In this document: positions 23,849 through 35,340 of the stretch, in pieces
Layout: each line of letters opens with the position of its first letter
How positions within the stretch are numbered: position 1 is the first letter of the stretch
Assembly: GCA_014706295.1 (NCBI GenBank)
Contig: JACSVZ010000004.1
Location: 94,217,333-94,281,332, forward strand
DNA from: Lycocorax pyrrhopterus obiensis
Taxonomy: Eukaryota > Chordata > Aves > Passeriformes > Paradisaeidae
DNA length: 64,000 bases
Direction: 5' to 3'
The notes under the pieces: generated by a model
Databases searched by the model: none
Told to the model about the DNA's origin: nothing
Seen by the model: only the letters and a program-made list of their open reading frames with translations
Position numbers and translations under genes: made by a program

Positions 23849-26139
23849 AAAATGTCTGCAAGGTCAGTATGTAAATAAATAGCATTTATTTGTCTCTTTT
23901 CCATCAACCCATTTATTCAACCTTCTTATATTAATGAAGCATCAATACATGTATTTACAAAGAGGAGAACCCCAGTGAAGTTTTCTAAGGTAGTAACATT
24001 CTTGCACTAGGGATCACTGAAACAATTTCTTGAGCAACAGCCTCCAAAATGCCCCACAAAGCTGCATCCTTCTGGAGTTCTAATGAGTAAATGTTTATTT
24101 GTCCATTTCCAATGATACACACAGTGTAACTCCAGATATTGTAATGTCATATCAGGGGGAAATGACAAAAACTCTTTCTAAGGACCTGGAAGCAGATTTC
24201 CCTAAACACGACTCACAGCAGCTAAGCAAATTAAATTCATAATATTCATTCTGAGACTAGGTGAAATGAAAAGTATTTTACTACGTTCTGGAGGCAGAGA
24301 CTTAACTTTTGCTGCAGAAGTTAGTTTGTTACCAAAAGTGTGTCTGTCACTGATGAGAGGTTTAACAAGGCTAGCAAATGAGAAGTGCAAGTTGTATTCT
24401 GTACAGGGTTTTGCTCATCAGAGAGGTTTGACATCTCTGCTGATGTCAGCTGCCACGGTAGACCCTTGTCGTTTGTGCAGAAAAACAACACCTCATTACA
24501 AAGGATATAATTTTTTTCCATTCTCTTTTAATCTCACTCCACACTCAGTCTAACTGAAAGGCACTTTTTTCAAAACATGCTGAATTGTGCTGATTTGGGA
24601 TCATACATCAATGCAACTAGAACAAGGTTGAAACTAACAGCTAAAATATATTCATGCATAATCAGAGAAGTAACGTGAAACCTGGGAAAGGACCTTATGA
24701 ACAGGAAAGGATGGCTACTGCCTCTTTTACAGTGAGTGAAATGACATTGACATAATGTAATATATGTGCCCAATTTATACATTTTAAATCCTTGGAATGA
24801 AGATCTCTGCAAAATAGTGGCTTTTCTTTATTTAGCTTGGTAAAAACAATATTTTATTTTCTCTCAAAATGTTCTCCCATTGAGAACATAGAATATAGAA
24901 TATTAGTGATATTAGTGAAGATTATTGCAGAACCTGAGGGAATTTTACCAATTTTATTGAGTTTGCAGGGTTGTCAACCTGCAAAAGGACAGTAATAACA
25001 ACTCACTTCTAATGGTATTCCTTAAAATCTTTTCCAGTCCAGGGTAAGGACAACTTTTTGAAGACTGGTTTCCTTAGCAGTTCTGTGACCACCAATTTGC
25101 GTGTTCTGCAAGATTTCCAGTAAAGTACTACTCATGCTGTGAAACTAGACATTTCAGAAAGTCATTCAGGTTGTTAACACTGAAGGATGGAAATAAGTAT
25201 TTTTCCAGTTTGAGGGAAGTTTATATTGCACAAGAAAACATCAAAAAGAAATCCAGCTGTTAGAGACTCCTAAGCAAGTTCACGCTACTTATTAGGAAAA
25301 TTGATAACTTTATTTTAACTGCTTCTGATTTAATTATGAAAGGTGATGAATCTGCAAATCAGGAACTGTAGAGCTGTGGTCACCGGTCTTGGAGCAGCAG
25401 AGTGTGCATATTGCAATGCTGTTGAGCTGAGCTCACAGCAAAGGGGACCGGACAGGGACAGCATGTTGGAGGATAATGGCTACATGAAAAGATAAATCGT
25501 ACTTCCCAAATTATATGGGAAGAAGATTAAAAAAGAGAATTAGATTTTCCTTCATAATGGATGACAGGTTTTAGTAGTTCCAGTTGCAGCTTTAAACAAA
25601 GAAAACAGCTGGTCTTTGAGCTGAAAGCATCTTCAGTATCATGATGTCCTTCCTGTCTAAGTATTCCCCCATGTGCACAGTTGCCCTGGTTGATCCCATT
25701 TCCCCTTCTAGCCATCTCCTCCTTAAGTAGTACTGGGGCAGTTAAAGCAATTGTACAAACAAAGTAATTTGTGTTGTGACCTGAACCATGAGCATTCACA
25801 ATTTAAGAGCTCTGGGCTTTTCCTGGTTAGTGCTTGCTGTTGGCTGATAGACAAACCTCACCATATACATCTGCACACTGGGGAGCAGCAGCAAAGGTTA
25901 AAGGTTATAGAGAGACAGAAGAAAAACAGATATCTGAAGGAGAAGTGAGATTAGGAGAGAGTGAAAATATTAAATAGGGCTAAATTGAGGCAAGGGGTAC
26001 ACAGTAAATATTTGAGGCAGAACAGGGAGATGTAAATATAGGTAGGTGCTTTTCTGCTGCTGTCCCAGGATCCTGACAGCAGCACAGGATGATTTCAGCC
26101 ATCCACACAAACCTCCCTTCCAGTCACTCCATTAATCAC

Positions 26140-26140
<1 letters not shown>
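23849..26140. other. Unique intergenic sequence
   Basis: No gene is recognised. Overlapping sense and antisense frames near 24.2-24.55 kb are mutual shadows. Confidence 0.5.

Positions 26141-26181
<41 letters not shown>
26141..26181. repeat. (CTG)n / (CAG)n microsatellite, ~13 units
   Basis: An uninterrupted TGC/CTG run of 41 bases followed by TTGTGTGTG. One plus frame reads it as poly-leucine (26089-26361), but that frame has no family signature and the repeat alone explains its length. CTG/CAG tracts form slipped hairpins and vary in length. Confidence 0.95.
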
Positions 26182-26184
<3 letters not shown>

Positions 26185-27889
26185 TGTGTGAAACATGGAG
26201 TGAGAAGGGTGCTCTTTTTAGCATGTAACCATCCTTCACTTCAGTTCACAACACCGGTCACACGCATCAGTCTGAACCAGCAACACTCTAAACCTCAAGG
26301 AAAAAAGCATGAGTCAGAAAAAAGAAAAAAAAGGGTTTCTGAGGACAGTGGAGGAATATAATAGCTGAGGTATTGCTTGCAGAAAGGACATAAAGCAGGG
26401 AAAAAACTCAAACTTCTCTGCAAAATGGGGCAATCTATTCAAACATTTTCTGCTGAAGTCATGCGTAAAATTAATCAAGATGAGAGTTTACTTTTTTTTT
26501 TTTTAACCAAACTTGAACATTACTGAAAGACACAATAAGGCCTAAGAGCTCTTTATTTGTGGGACACTGTCTTTTCATACAGGTGGCTGAGTCTTGCAGG
26601 TATCTACAACTGAGATATGGCCAGGTTTCCTGTATGAGAGGGAGAAGTCCAATATTTGAATATTAAAAGTTGTAAAGAACAGAACTAGATGTGACAGCTT
26701 AGCAGTACAACGGTCTTGCACTCTTCCACAAATCAATTCTCATTGTCTTAATGCTATCTGCATTAAAATTTGTAAAACTGCTGTGTTGTATATGGCATGG
26801 ACAGCTGTGTATGTTGTACTGACATAAACAAATGTCAGTCAGTTGGTGCTTCCTCCTGTTGCAGTAGTGCCAATTTATGCCATTGTGGTTGGTCTCTCTG
26901 TTACGAAAGAAAAAATTGTACCCAGAAAACTGGAATATGTTTCCAGTTGGGAAAAATATTATTGTTTAGAAAAAATAGGTTAAATATTAAATGGCCATTT
27001 TATTTCCCCATCATGTAATATATGAAACTATGAGTACCTTTTCTGCATATAAATTTTTTGTTGTTCATATCACCGGGTCCATTTCATTTATTCTGCACTT
27101 GACTGTTAACTAAGTGATTGCTCAAGCTCATTGACTGAACTGAATCAGGTGCCTCTAAAACCCCAAAACATCTGTGCTTTTTCCTTTGATAGTGAAATTT
27201 GTGCGCAACTAACATGTATGTACACTGAGTTGAAGCTTGCTAAAGCAGTTTGAGTAATTAAAGGTAGTTCAATTCTTTTTTTTTTCAGTTAAAATAAAAT
27301 ATAAAACTTTAAAAAATCACTTCTTCTAATAGCCTGAATTCCCTTTTCACTGAGCATGCTTTATGTAATTCTGTCAGTGTAGAGTGATTTTATGTTGGAT
27401 TCAATTTATTCCTATTTAAAAGACAAGCATCCCTCTGCTTAAATGCAGATGAGAATTTTGCCCAATACATGTATATATTTTGAATTTTGAACTTACAAAT
27501 GAATCTGGTGAGAAGCACCAAGTCTCAGATGGTCATGCCTCGATGACTTCATAGTTTCTCTTTACGATTTATTATTTCTGTCTCTGAACTACAGGTATTG
27601 GTCATCTATCAATATCTCACCAAGTAAAGTGATGCTAAAACACAAAATAAAAAATAATGAAACTATCACAAAGACCTTCCACAACAGTTGAACACAAAGT
27701 CCTGAAAGGAAAACTCCTAATTTCCTTGTAGTTTTTTATGATAAATTGTAACATGTCCAAGGTCCCTTTGAGTCCAAGGGAGCTTGTGCTTTTGTTTCAA
27801 GTCTTTCAAGCAACCCATTAGGATTGTCATGTTTTGCTGCTGGTGTCTTGCCCTTTGAGTTATTTTCATGGTCTGCATTCAATGATGTA
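26182..27889. other. Unique intergenic sequence
   Basis: No gene is recognised. A T12 run lies near 26492-26504. Confidence 0.5.
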
Positions 27890-28010
27890 TTAACAGAAGT
27901 TCAAATATTTCGTTCTTTCTCTCATCTTTTTAATGAAAGACTAATTAGTTTACTAATACATAAATATTTTAATTGATTTCAGAGGGATTTGTGGGTTCAC
28001 AATTAGATAG
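27890..28010. promoter_or_regulatory. Candidate homeodomain-site cluster
   Basis: Dense TAAT-type words occur in about 100 bases: TTAATGAAAG, the 8-bp palindrome CTAATTAG (27941-27948), TACTAATACA, TTTTAATTGATT and then CACAATTAG. These are typical homeodomain cores, but AT-rich DNA generates them readily. Regulatory function is an inference. Confidence 0.2.
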
Positions 28011-31000
28011 TGAAGTTCATTTTTTAAATACTAACAAGCTCCAAAACTGACCAAAATTAAGGTTGTTTGTTTGTTCATTCGGTTTTTTTTTCCATCAGCA
28101 GCTAATGGTAGAGTCATGGTGTGGGATAGAAAAACAGCAATAAAACAAAGTTTGTGTTTACATGAATCAGTGTGACAATATTCATGTTTACAATTCAGCA
28201 AAGTTGAGAAAATGCCTCTCTCCTGACCCTGACACAACACATTGGCAGTTTTGTATAAAATGTGCATTCTTGAACCTGCAGGTGATCCTCACTGAGGAAG
28301 ATCATGTATTCACAACTACCCAGTAAAACCTGAGAACTGGTAAAATGGGGGATAAAATATAACTTCAGAAGAATATTCAAAGGAAGCCACTCTAAAGTCA
28401 AAATCCTCAAACTAGATTTAAGGTTTTGAAGTGAGGCAATTCACCTCAAATAGGAGCAAATAAAAGATACTTTAAAAGCATAGGATTAAAAAGTAGACAT
28501 AAAAGAACAGTGATACTCTCTTTTCAAGTAATAGAACAAACTATATTATGAGCAGCATTTTGAAGTGTACATCAAACCGATTTTCTCCTCTTTATCCTTT
28601 TTAATCTCCACCAGATGCAGTTTCTTTAAATTCAGGTTTTACATTCCTAGCCATAACTTGTCTGAACACACGGAGAGAGCATTGAGAGACATTAGTGGCA
28701 TTCTTTTTCTCTTTCTTTCTCTGTCATTCTATTTGTTACAGCTGCTGAAGGCTTATCTTCTTAAGTCACTCAGTTTTATAGACTTGGTTTGCTTTATTTT
28801 CATCTACGTTTTTAGGCTCCAAACACTTCCATGCCATTCTTCTGTGGAATGTTTGCAGTGAAAAAGATGTACAGACACACACAGATATATACTTACATAA
28901 AAGTGTATGTAAATAAATGTGCGTATGTATATGTATGCATGTATATAGATGATCTCAAAGAAAATCTGACATGACTGTTACTGGTATGGTAGAAAAAAAG
29001 CTTTACAATTATATTTTAAAGCTTAATTGACAGAACATAGCATGATTGAAATCTCGGAATGGAAACGCTGCAGGAGGAAAGAAGGGTTTTCATTGAGACA
29101 CACCAACACTCAGTAGCACTTTTTCTCAGTTGATCCCTCAGGGTCATAATTTTCTCAGGAATGAAGAAATACAGTTTTCTTTCCCACAAAGAGTTTAGGT
29201 TTTTTTGCTTTCTTAAGAGATTGTCGGTAATGAGTTTCTCCTTTATTCTTTCCCTCTTCTCCCTTACATCTCATTCAGTTGTGGATCAGGATGGATTTAC
29301 CATTTTCACTGTTTCTTCTAATTAGAACTACATGTATGTGAAGCAAACTGATCTGTTACTAGGTGGGTTTTTTTTTTCCTGTGCAGGAAATACCCATGAC
29401 TAACATCCTGCAGTAGCTGAGTCTCTAAAATAGTTTTTATTCATTAAGGCAGCATGATATGTTTTAATGATGTTTAACAGAATCTTCGCAATTTCAGCAA
29501 GTCTGTTTGCTGACCTTGTGCTGTAAACCTAGGTTATATTACAAAGATTACAAAAGGCAGCAAAATTTATCTTTATTTTATTTTTCGTCCTGCAGGTAAC
29601 AAACCTGACTGCTTGTTATTTGTTTTGGACCTGTTCAGCTGGATGGACAAGAATAATTGCATTTATAGACATTGTTAAATCCACAAAACATCCAAGGTGC
29701 AATGCATATAGTGCTAGAAACAGCTCTCAGTGAGGAAACTCTAAATGGTAAATGGGTAAGGATAAGGATAAATAGTACAAAATAAACCCCTCATACATTT
29801 GGTTAATCAACTCTATTCCCCTTTTCCTCTCATCTTTCAAATTCACAGGCAAATGACATTTGCCTTTCCCCAGCATGCACCTCTCCTTTAAACCAGGGAG
29901 TTTGCCTGGGGCCATACCTATATATCTGATCCATGCATAATGAAGCATGAAGCTGCCAATTGTAGGGAGCGTCTGCTGTGTCAGAGACTGATAGGCATTT
30001 CATTTGCTGAACTCCCAAGGGCCCTCACGCTTCTCAGGTTTCATGTAGTATTTATTTTAGGCGCTCACATTTCTCATCTGTGAACTTCACACCATATGTA
30101 GAATGAGTAACACAAGCTCTGCGTGAAAAAGCTCTCCAGGTAGTTTTAAATGTAACTTGGTGGACTGGGGACATTATGGACCTGAAAAATAGGCTTGCAT
30201 GGGAAATGAAGGAATATTGAGCTTTGTTCATACAACAGCTGTCTGAGTCTTTCATTGAGTAAGAATGGCCTTATTCTAATAAAATCACTGCTCTACACTT
30301 CCACCACACAAATTGTTTTGTAGTATGCACTGTGCAGATCTAAATTTTTCACAAATTATTGCTACTCTGACATACTGTCCACAAGGAAATGTTCATTTGC
30401 TGTTTCTAAAGTGCGGTTTTGTTAGGTCTGAGGCTCAGACAGTCAGGCTGAGCTGATGGATAGCAAGCCCATATGCCATGCAGCTTTGAAATCTGAAGGC
30501 TGAATAGCAGTTCTGAAAAGATTGCTTTAGTTCTCAAAATCTGACCATACAGAATTACTGAGGCAAATATATATCTCTTGTTTATTTTTGTTGGTAGGGA
30601 TCTAGAAAATATTTCATATGAAATGTTCTCTTTTAGCATAACAGTGAAGGAGAATAATAGAGAGGGATAAAAGAAATGTCCGTTCTCCGTTGGTATATTT
30701 TCTGAATAGGTGTTTCTAAGCATAGCAAAACCTTTGGCATTTGCTTCTCGGTTTGTAGGCAAGGTGATTATGACAACCTTATGAAAAATCCTCACGTAAG
30801 TGTTCATAGGGGACACACTCTCTGGTGCAGCCTAATGATGTAGACTAGGCAGTAAAACCGAGGTTCAGAAAACAGATCTGTTTGACTGCTTGGCAATCAA
30901 AGTGTGTTTCTGGGAGGAGACAAATACTGTGTTCTTGATCAGGAATATTTGAATATGTGTGCAGTGTGAAGCATTTCACTATTCCACTGGTTCTAATGGC

Positions 31001-32099
31001 AGATCACTCTTGTAGAAATCAATGTGCTCGCAGGCGCATGCTGTGCTGTGGGAGCAGATCCTCAGCCAGTCCGAAGTGCTGTAATGAAGTAATGTCAATT
31101 CAAAACAGAAGCATTGCTACCCTGCGCTTCCATCTTCATCTGTTTGCAACACTCTGCTTTCATGAATGCTCAATGTCCAAACTTCCTGTGGCAATCAGCT
31201 TTCTCTATTTTGGCCTTTATTCAAGGCAATTCTGGGGGGTTTTATCATTAAAAAAAAAAAGGAAAGAAAAAAAAGAAACAACAACTTCAAAGCCCTTTTC
31301 TGTGAGTTTTATATGTCATGTACAATGTGTAATAGGCAATGCTGTGAATGAGACAGTTCACTACTATTAAGCTAATGAAATACAAAGTGTAAGTAGTTTC
31401 ATTATGCCAGCAGCAATTCTTTTTTATATTTCATTGCAATACTTATTCCATAGTATGCTTTACAGTAGGAAATTCTATTGAAAATTTTTTCTTCTTATTG
31501 AATTTGAGCAGAAAAAAGACATTGCAGAATTCTACTTCATGTATATATAATCTTCAAAACAAAGTGAATGAATAGAGTTGCCTGCATGGAATTAGGGTAT
31601 TACAATAATGAATGCAATCATGTTGTGAAAGGCTTTTTATATTGTTCAGACTCACATGAGAGTGCAGGAAGATTTGTTTGGCAAGTAGCATTTTGGTATT
31701 CTCTGGCTTTCAAATTCCTAATCACAATTTCACCTTAATGCAAAGGTTTTATTTCTAATACATTATTTGCATACACTTATATATTTGTGCCAAATGTGGG
31801 GTTTCTTAAAATGCGTACAGTTTATTAGCATGGCTGAAATCAAGTAGATGTTATTGACAGAAGAATAATTGTGCAATGGCGAATTCAGCTACAGAAGCTA
31901 CAGCAAAGCTGTTCTTAAGCTGCTTTACATGGCACAAATACATGCATGTGCAGGTGCCCTCGTTTGTGTGCGTACATAAAACATGGATTAAAGCAGATAC
32001 TGTATGTGGGTTTGGAACTGGCCTGTGCCCACGTACTTCTTTTCTCTAACAGCTACATTCAAAAGGGAGTGTAAGGCGTGAGGAGGAAGGGCGCAGACA
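28011..32099. other. Unique intergenic sequence with one CA/TA tract
   Basis: No gene is recognised. A degenerate alternating purine-pyrimidine tract (ACACACAGATATATAC ... GTATATGTATGCATG) spans about 28870-28950. Two long frames, minus 30406-30816 and plus 30957-31370, lie back to back but start at GTG codons and have no family features. Confidence 0.45.
28870..28950. repeat. Degenerate CA/TA dinucleotide tract
   Basis: Mixed (CA)n, (TA)n and TATG words with alternating purine-pyrimidine character. This is a decayed microsatellite. Confidence 0.7.
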
Positions 32100-32420
32100 T
32101 CTCCTGATTCATGTGTCATCTCCGACGCAGCTCACTGCATTGCAGGTCTTCTCCTGCTGCCAGTGGAACTGAACCATGATGAGGAGGGACCACCCTCTAA
32201 TGGAGAAAAATAGTATTTCGGCTTCGGGCCTCATTTGAATATTGGCTTTCAGCTTTGCCTTTGTAGCAAGGCTGCAGTGTGACGCAGTGACGCAGAGACC
32301 ACACAGCACCTTAGCACAGAAGGGGCAATTTACAGAGAGCTGGCCCAAAATGTGTCATCTGCTTTGCATTCAGATTCCTCCCATTACTTTAATCCTGTGG
32401 CAGAGAACCTCATCTCTGAG
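32100..32420. promoter_or_regulatory. Candidate regulatory element with tandem TGACGCAG
   Basis: The 8-mer TGACGCAG occurs twice in tandem at 32280-32287 and 32288-32295, and GACGCAG also at 32124-32130. TGACG is the half-site of CREB/ATF-type bZIP proteins. The surrounding stretch is GC-richer and more CpG-containing than neighbours (CTTCGGGCC near 32222) and has conserved-looking words (TTTGAATATTGGCTTTCAG, CATTACTTTAATCC). No coding frame fits. Enhancer status is an inference from appearance. Confidence 0.3.
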
Positions 32421-35043
32421 TTCAGTTTTCAGCCAGTTTGTATTCTGTGTCAACAAACATTTTAGACGTGTAAATCCTACTGGCATAAATGGACATTTCC
32501 CCTCTGAATCTCACCAAGAAAAGCAGTGTTCTTAGTAGAGAGAATTCTGAGTTCAGCAGTGGTAGCACTGTCTGTGAGCAGTCTATTTATTTTTGGAGAG
32601 TACATGCATTTCAGATTAGTTTTGCAGATGAAAAGAAAGACAATTTATCCTTCTTGAAAGCTAACTTAAGCATCATGCATGGAAAAGCTCTAGCTCCACA
32701 AATACATATCCCCAAATGAAATAAATATTTCCTTCAATGGTTCAAAAAGTTAATTTCCACAAGTAATCTGTTTGTTCACAGTTTGTTTTTGGTTTTTTTT
32801 GTGGGTTTTTTTTTTCAGTTGACATATTAATGTAGAAATATCTGTTCATGCAGGTCAAAGGGATATACAACAGGAAATACCTAAACGATCTGTCAGAGAA
32901 GCCACATGAATGTTACACTGTATGCACATACAACCTCTTGAATTTTTGCTACTAGTAGGTGCTCCTTTAATGAGCATTGAAAGTACTTCTCAGCCAATAG
33001 AACTAATTCACTTAAACCCCTACAAGTCAATAAACACAAAATGATATGTATTTTTTTTAGTTAAGGTTAATCTTACAAGGTTATAAACTACACTTTCCAG
33101 TGGGTAATTCAAAATTCATACCTGCAAAAGTCTGTAGAGCTGTTGTAATGAAAGATAATATTCAAATGAAATTAATGAAAGCATTGTTATCCAGTTTGTA
33201 AGAGGTAATTACGTTTCACCTCTCTAAAATCCCCCGATTGCTTCAAGAGCAAATGAAAATTGTCTTCCTAAATTGCTGTGTGTTACTGTTACACATTATT
33301 GACAGCAGAGCTTGTGGAAAATTCTCTAGTATTTTATTATTTCTTTTAATTTTAAATGATGAAAGCAAACACATCTACATGTATAGATACACACACACAT
33401 ACACATATAAACAGACATGTGTGACCTCTTTGAAGATTTTTGTGAGTGGGTTACAAGGGAAATGATACCAGCATACAGCAAGGAGGATTGTTTATACACT
33501 CCCCTGTGCAGGAAACACTCACTTGATGTCAAATAAAGCAGCCTACAATATTTCCTCTTTCTGACCACTTCTTTGTCCAGGTGGTATTTGTGTGTAATAT
33601 TCTTTTCAGTCAGAAAATTGCATGGACTGCAACTGGGAGGAGGGATGCCTGGGGGGAAGGTCTGGCCTTGCATGTGTAAGAAAAGCCAGCTGCAATCTGG
33701 CTCAGAATTTCTGCTTTCCGTTCTTAAATTTGTAAAGTACTCTAGGATGATAAAACATACTATGTAAACAGAAGATATTTAAATTCTCATTTAAATGTCT
33801 CAAATATGTAGAAGGAATTGAGAAGAGAATATAACGAATAGGGAAGAAGAGAGAACAGTCTGAGCAATACATTTTCACAAATCAAGAGCAGCAATAAATA
33901 ATATATAATATTTGATTCATTAAGCTGAGTCAATCTTTGAAACAGCACTTACATTTTTTTTATTTCATTGACTCAGAAATTTGGTAAAAATGGTCATCTC
34001 ACAGAAGTGAGATTGTGGAATTTACCAACTCAGGCCTATGCAGCTTTGCATTTCAGCTGTTACTTTTCTGCTTAATAACTTGCATGGCTTTTATCCAGAA
34101 CTAATTTAGGGTAGATGGAGGTGTCAGTACCTGTGCTAATACACTAATGCATATTCAGGTTGTAACACACTGGTCTATAGTGTTCTGTAGTCAGTCTTCC
34201 TACTGCCACTATTTGATCTGAAAACTACTCTGATATTTATAAAATAGAACTCCTAGTGCTCCTAAGGCATTGGATTTTTGGATTTTTTTTCCCATTTTGC
34301 CAGGAAAGCAGAGAGACTTGTGCATTGCAATCACATCATACTAGAAATCAGTGACCAAAACTATGAGATTCATTTCCAAATTTAGGAGAGGGACATCATA
34401 AAGACATTGATGAGTTTTAGGATGATGTCTGCCTCCATTATATTTATGTGAACCCCAAATCTAAGCTGGTTTTCTAAAGCTCCATCTCTAGTTAAAGTAA
34501 ATTATTTTATCTCCTGGGGGCAATTTACCCTACAAATCTCAGATACCTGATACCCATCTTTAGATGGTGGAATCATTCCTTTGAAAGCATGTCTCTCTTC
34601 CTTTACCACAGTGGGAGCATGAATAATAAATTTGTCTTAAATACCTAATTTTCTGGTGTCTAAAGTATGATGAAATCCACATTACACAGCTAGATTAGCA
34701 TTTAGACCTAAATTAACCGCACAGAAGATTAGGTACAAAGCAGAGCCATTGGGGAACACCATGCTGATACTTTTATGTATGGGCTACAGCCTGAACTTCA
34801 TGTGTCTTTATGCAGGTTTAAAACAGAGCTAAGACAGCAACCTCAGAGAGCCATTGTGTGTCTTCACAGACTTCTCAGAAAAAAATGGCTTTGAGAGGTT
34901 ATAGGTAAAGAGTTTGTAGAAATGAAAATGAAAATTCATTCGGTGGTAGTGTGTTGCTCGCTTTACAGCCCATGTCTCACTTCCTTGGTCAGTTTCTTTC
35001 TTCTTTAAAACAATTTTGAGTTTTAAAAATGGGAAGAGGTTAC
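32421..35043. other. Unique intergenic sequence
   Basis: No gene is recognised. T/G-rich low complexity (GGTTTTTTTTGTGGG) lies near 32786-32815, and a short CA tract at 33388-33412. Confidence 0.5.
33388..33412. repeat. Short CA-rich microsatellite
   Basis: ATACACACACACATACACATATA, a short imperfect (CA)n tract. Confidence 0.75.
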
Positions 35044-35157
35044 AAAGAGAGAGAGAAAGAGAAAGAGGGAAAGAGGGAAATAGAGAGAGAAAAAAAGAAG
35101 GGAGGGAGGGAGGGAGGGAGGGAGGGAGGGAAGAAAGAAAGAAAGAAAGAAAGAAAG

Positions 35158-35232
<75 letters not shown>

Positions 35233-35340
35233 AAAAGAAAGAAAGAAAGAAAGAAAGAAAAGAAAGAAAGAAAGAAAAACAAAAAAGAGGATGAGGGATG
35301 AGAGGAAGGGGTGGAGGAGAGAGAGAGAGAAAATATTTCA
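35044..35340. repeat. Polypurine tract: (GA)n, (GGGA)n, (GAAA)n
   Basis: Almost 300 bases of plus-strand purine. Sub-blocks in order are AGAG/AAGAGGGA to 35100, (GGGA)n about 35099-35131, (GAAA)n about 35131-35279 with a few AAAAG slips, then GAGAGAGA near 35320-35330. From 35082 to 35279 every base is A or G: 198 consecutive purines. The long 'proteins' in these frames (lysine/glutamate-rich on plus, leucine/serine/phenylalanine-rich on minus) are artefacts of the repeat. Mirror symmetry inside it allows intramolecular triplex (H-DNA). Confidence 0.97.

Noticed and set aside
26089..26361. Poly-leucine open frame
   Set aside because: Produced by the CTG microsatellite; the flanking residues show no protein family.
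30406..31370. Two back-to-back frames of 136 and 137 codons, suggesting a divergent gene pair
   Set aside because: Both begin at GTG codons, contain no recognisable domains and show random-looking composition; divergent short ORFs are not a vertebrate gene arrangement.
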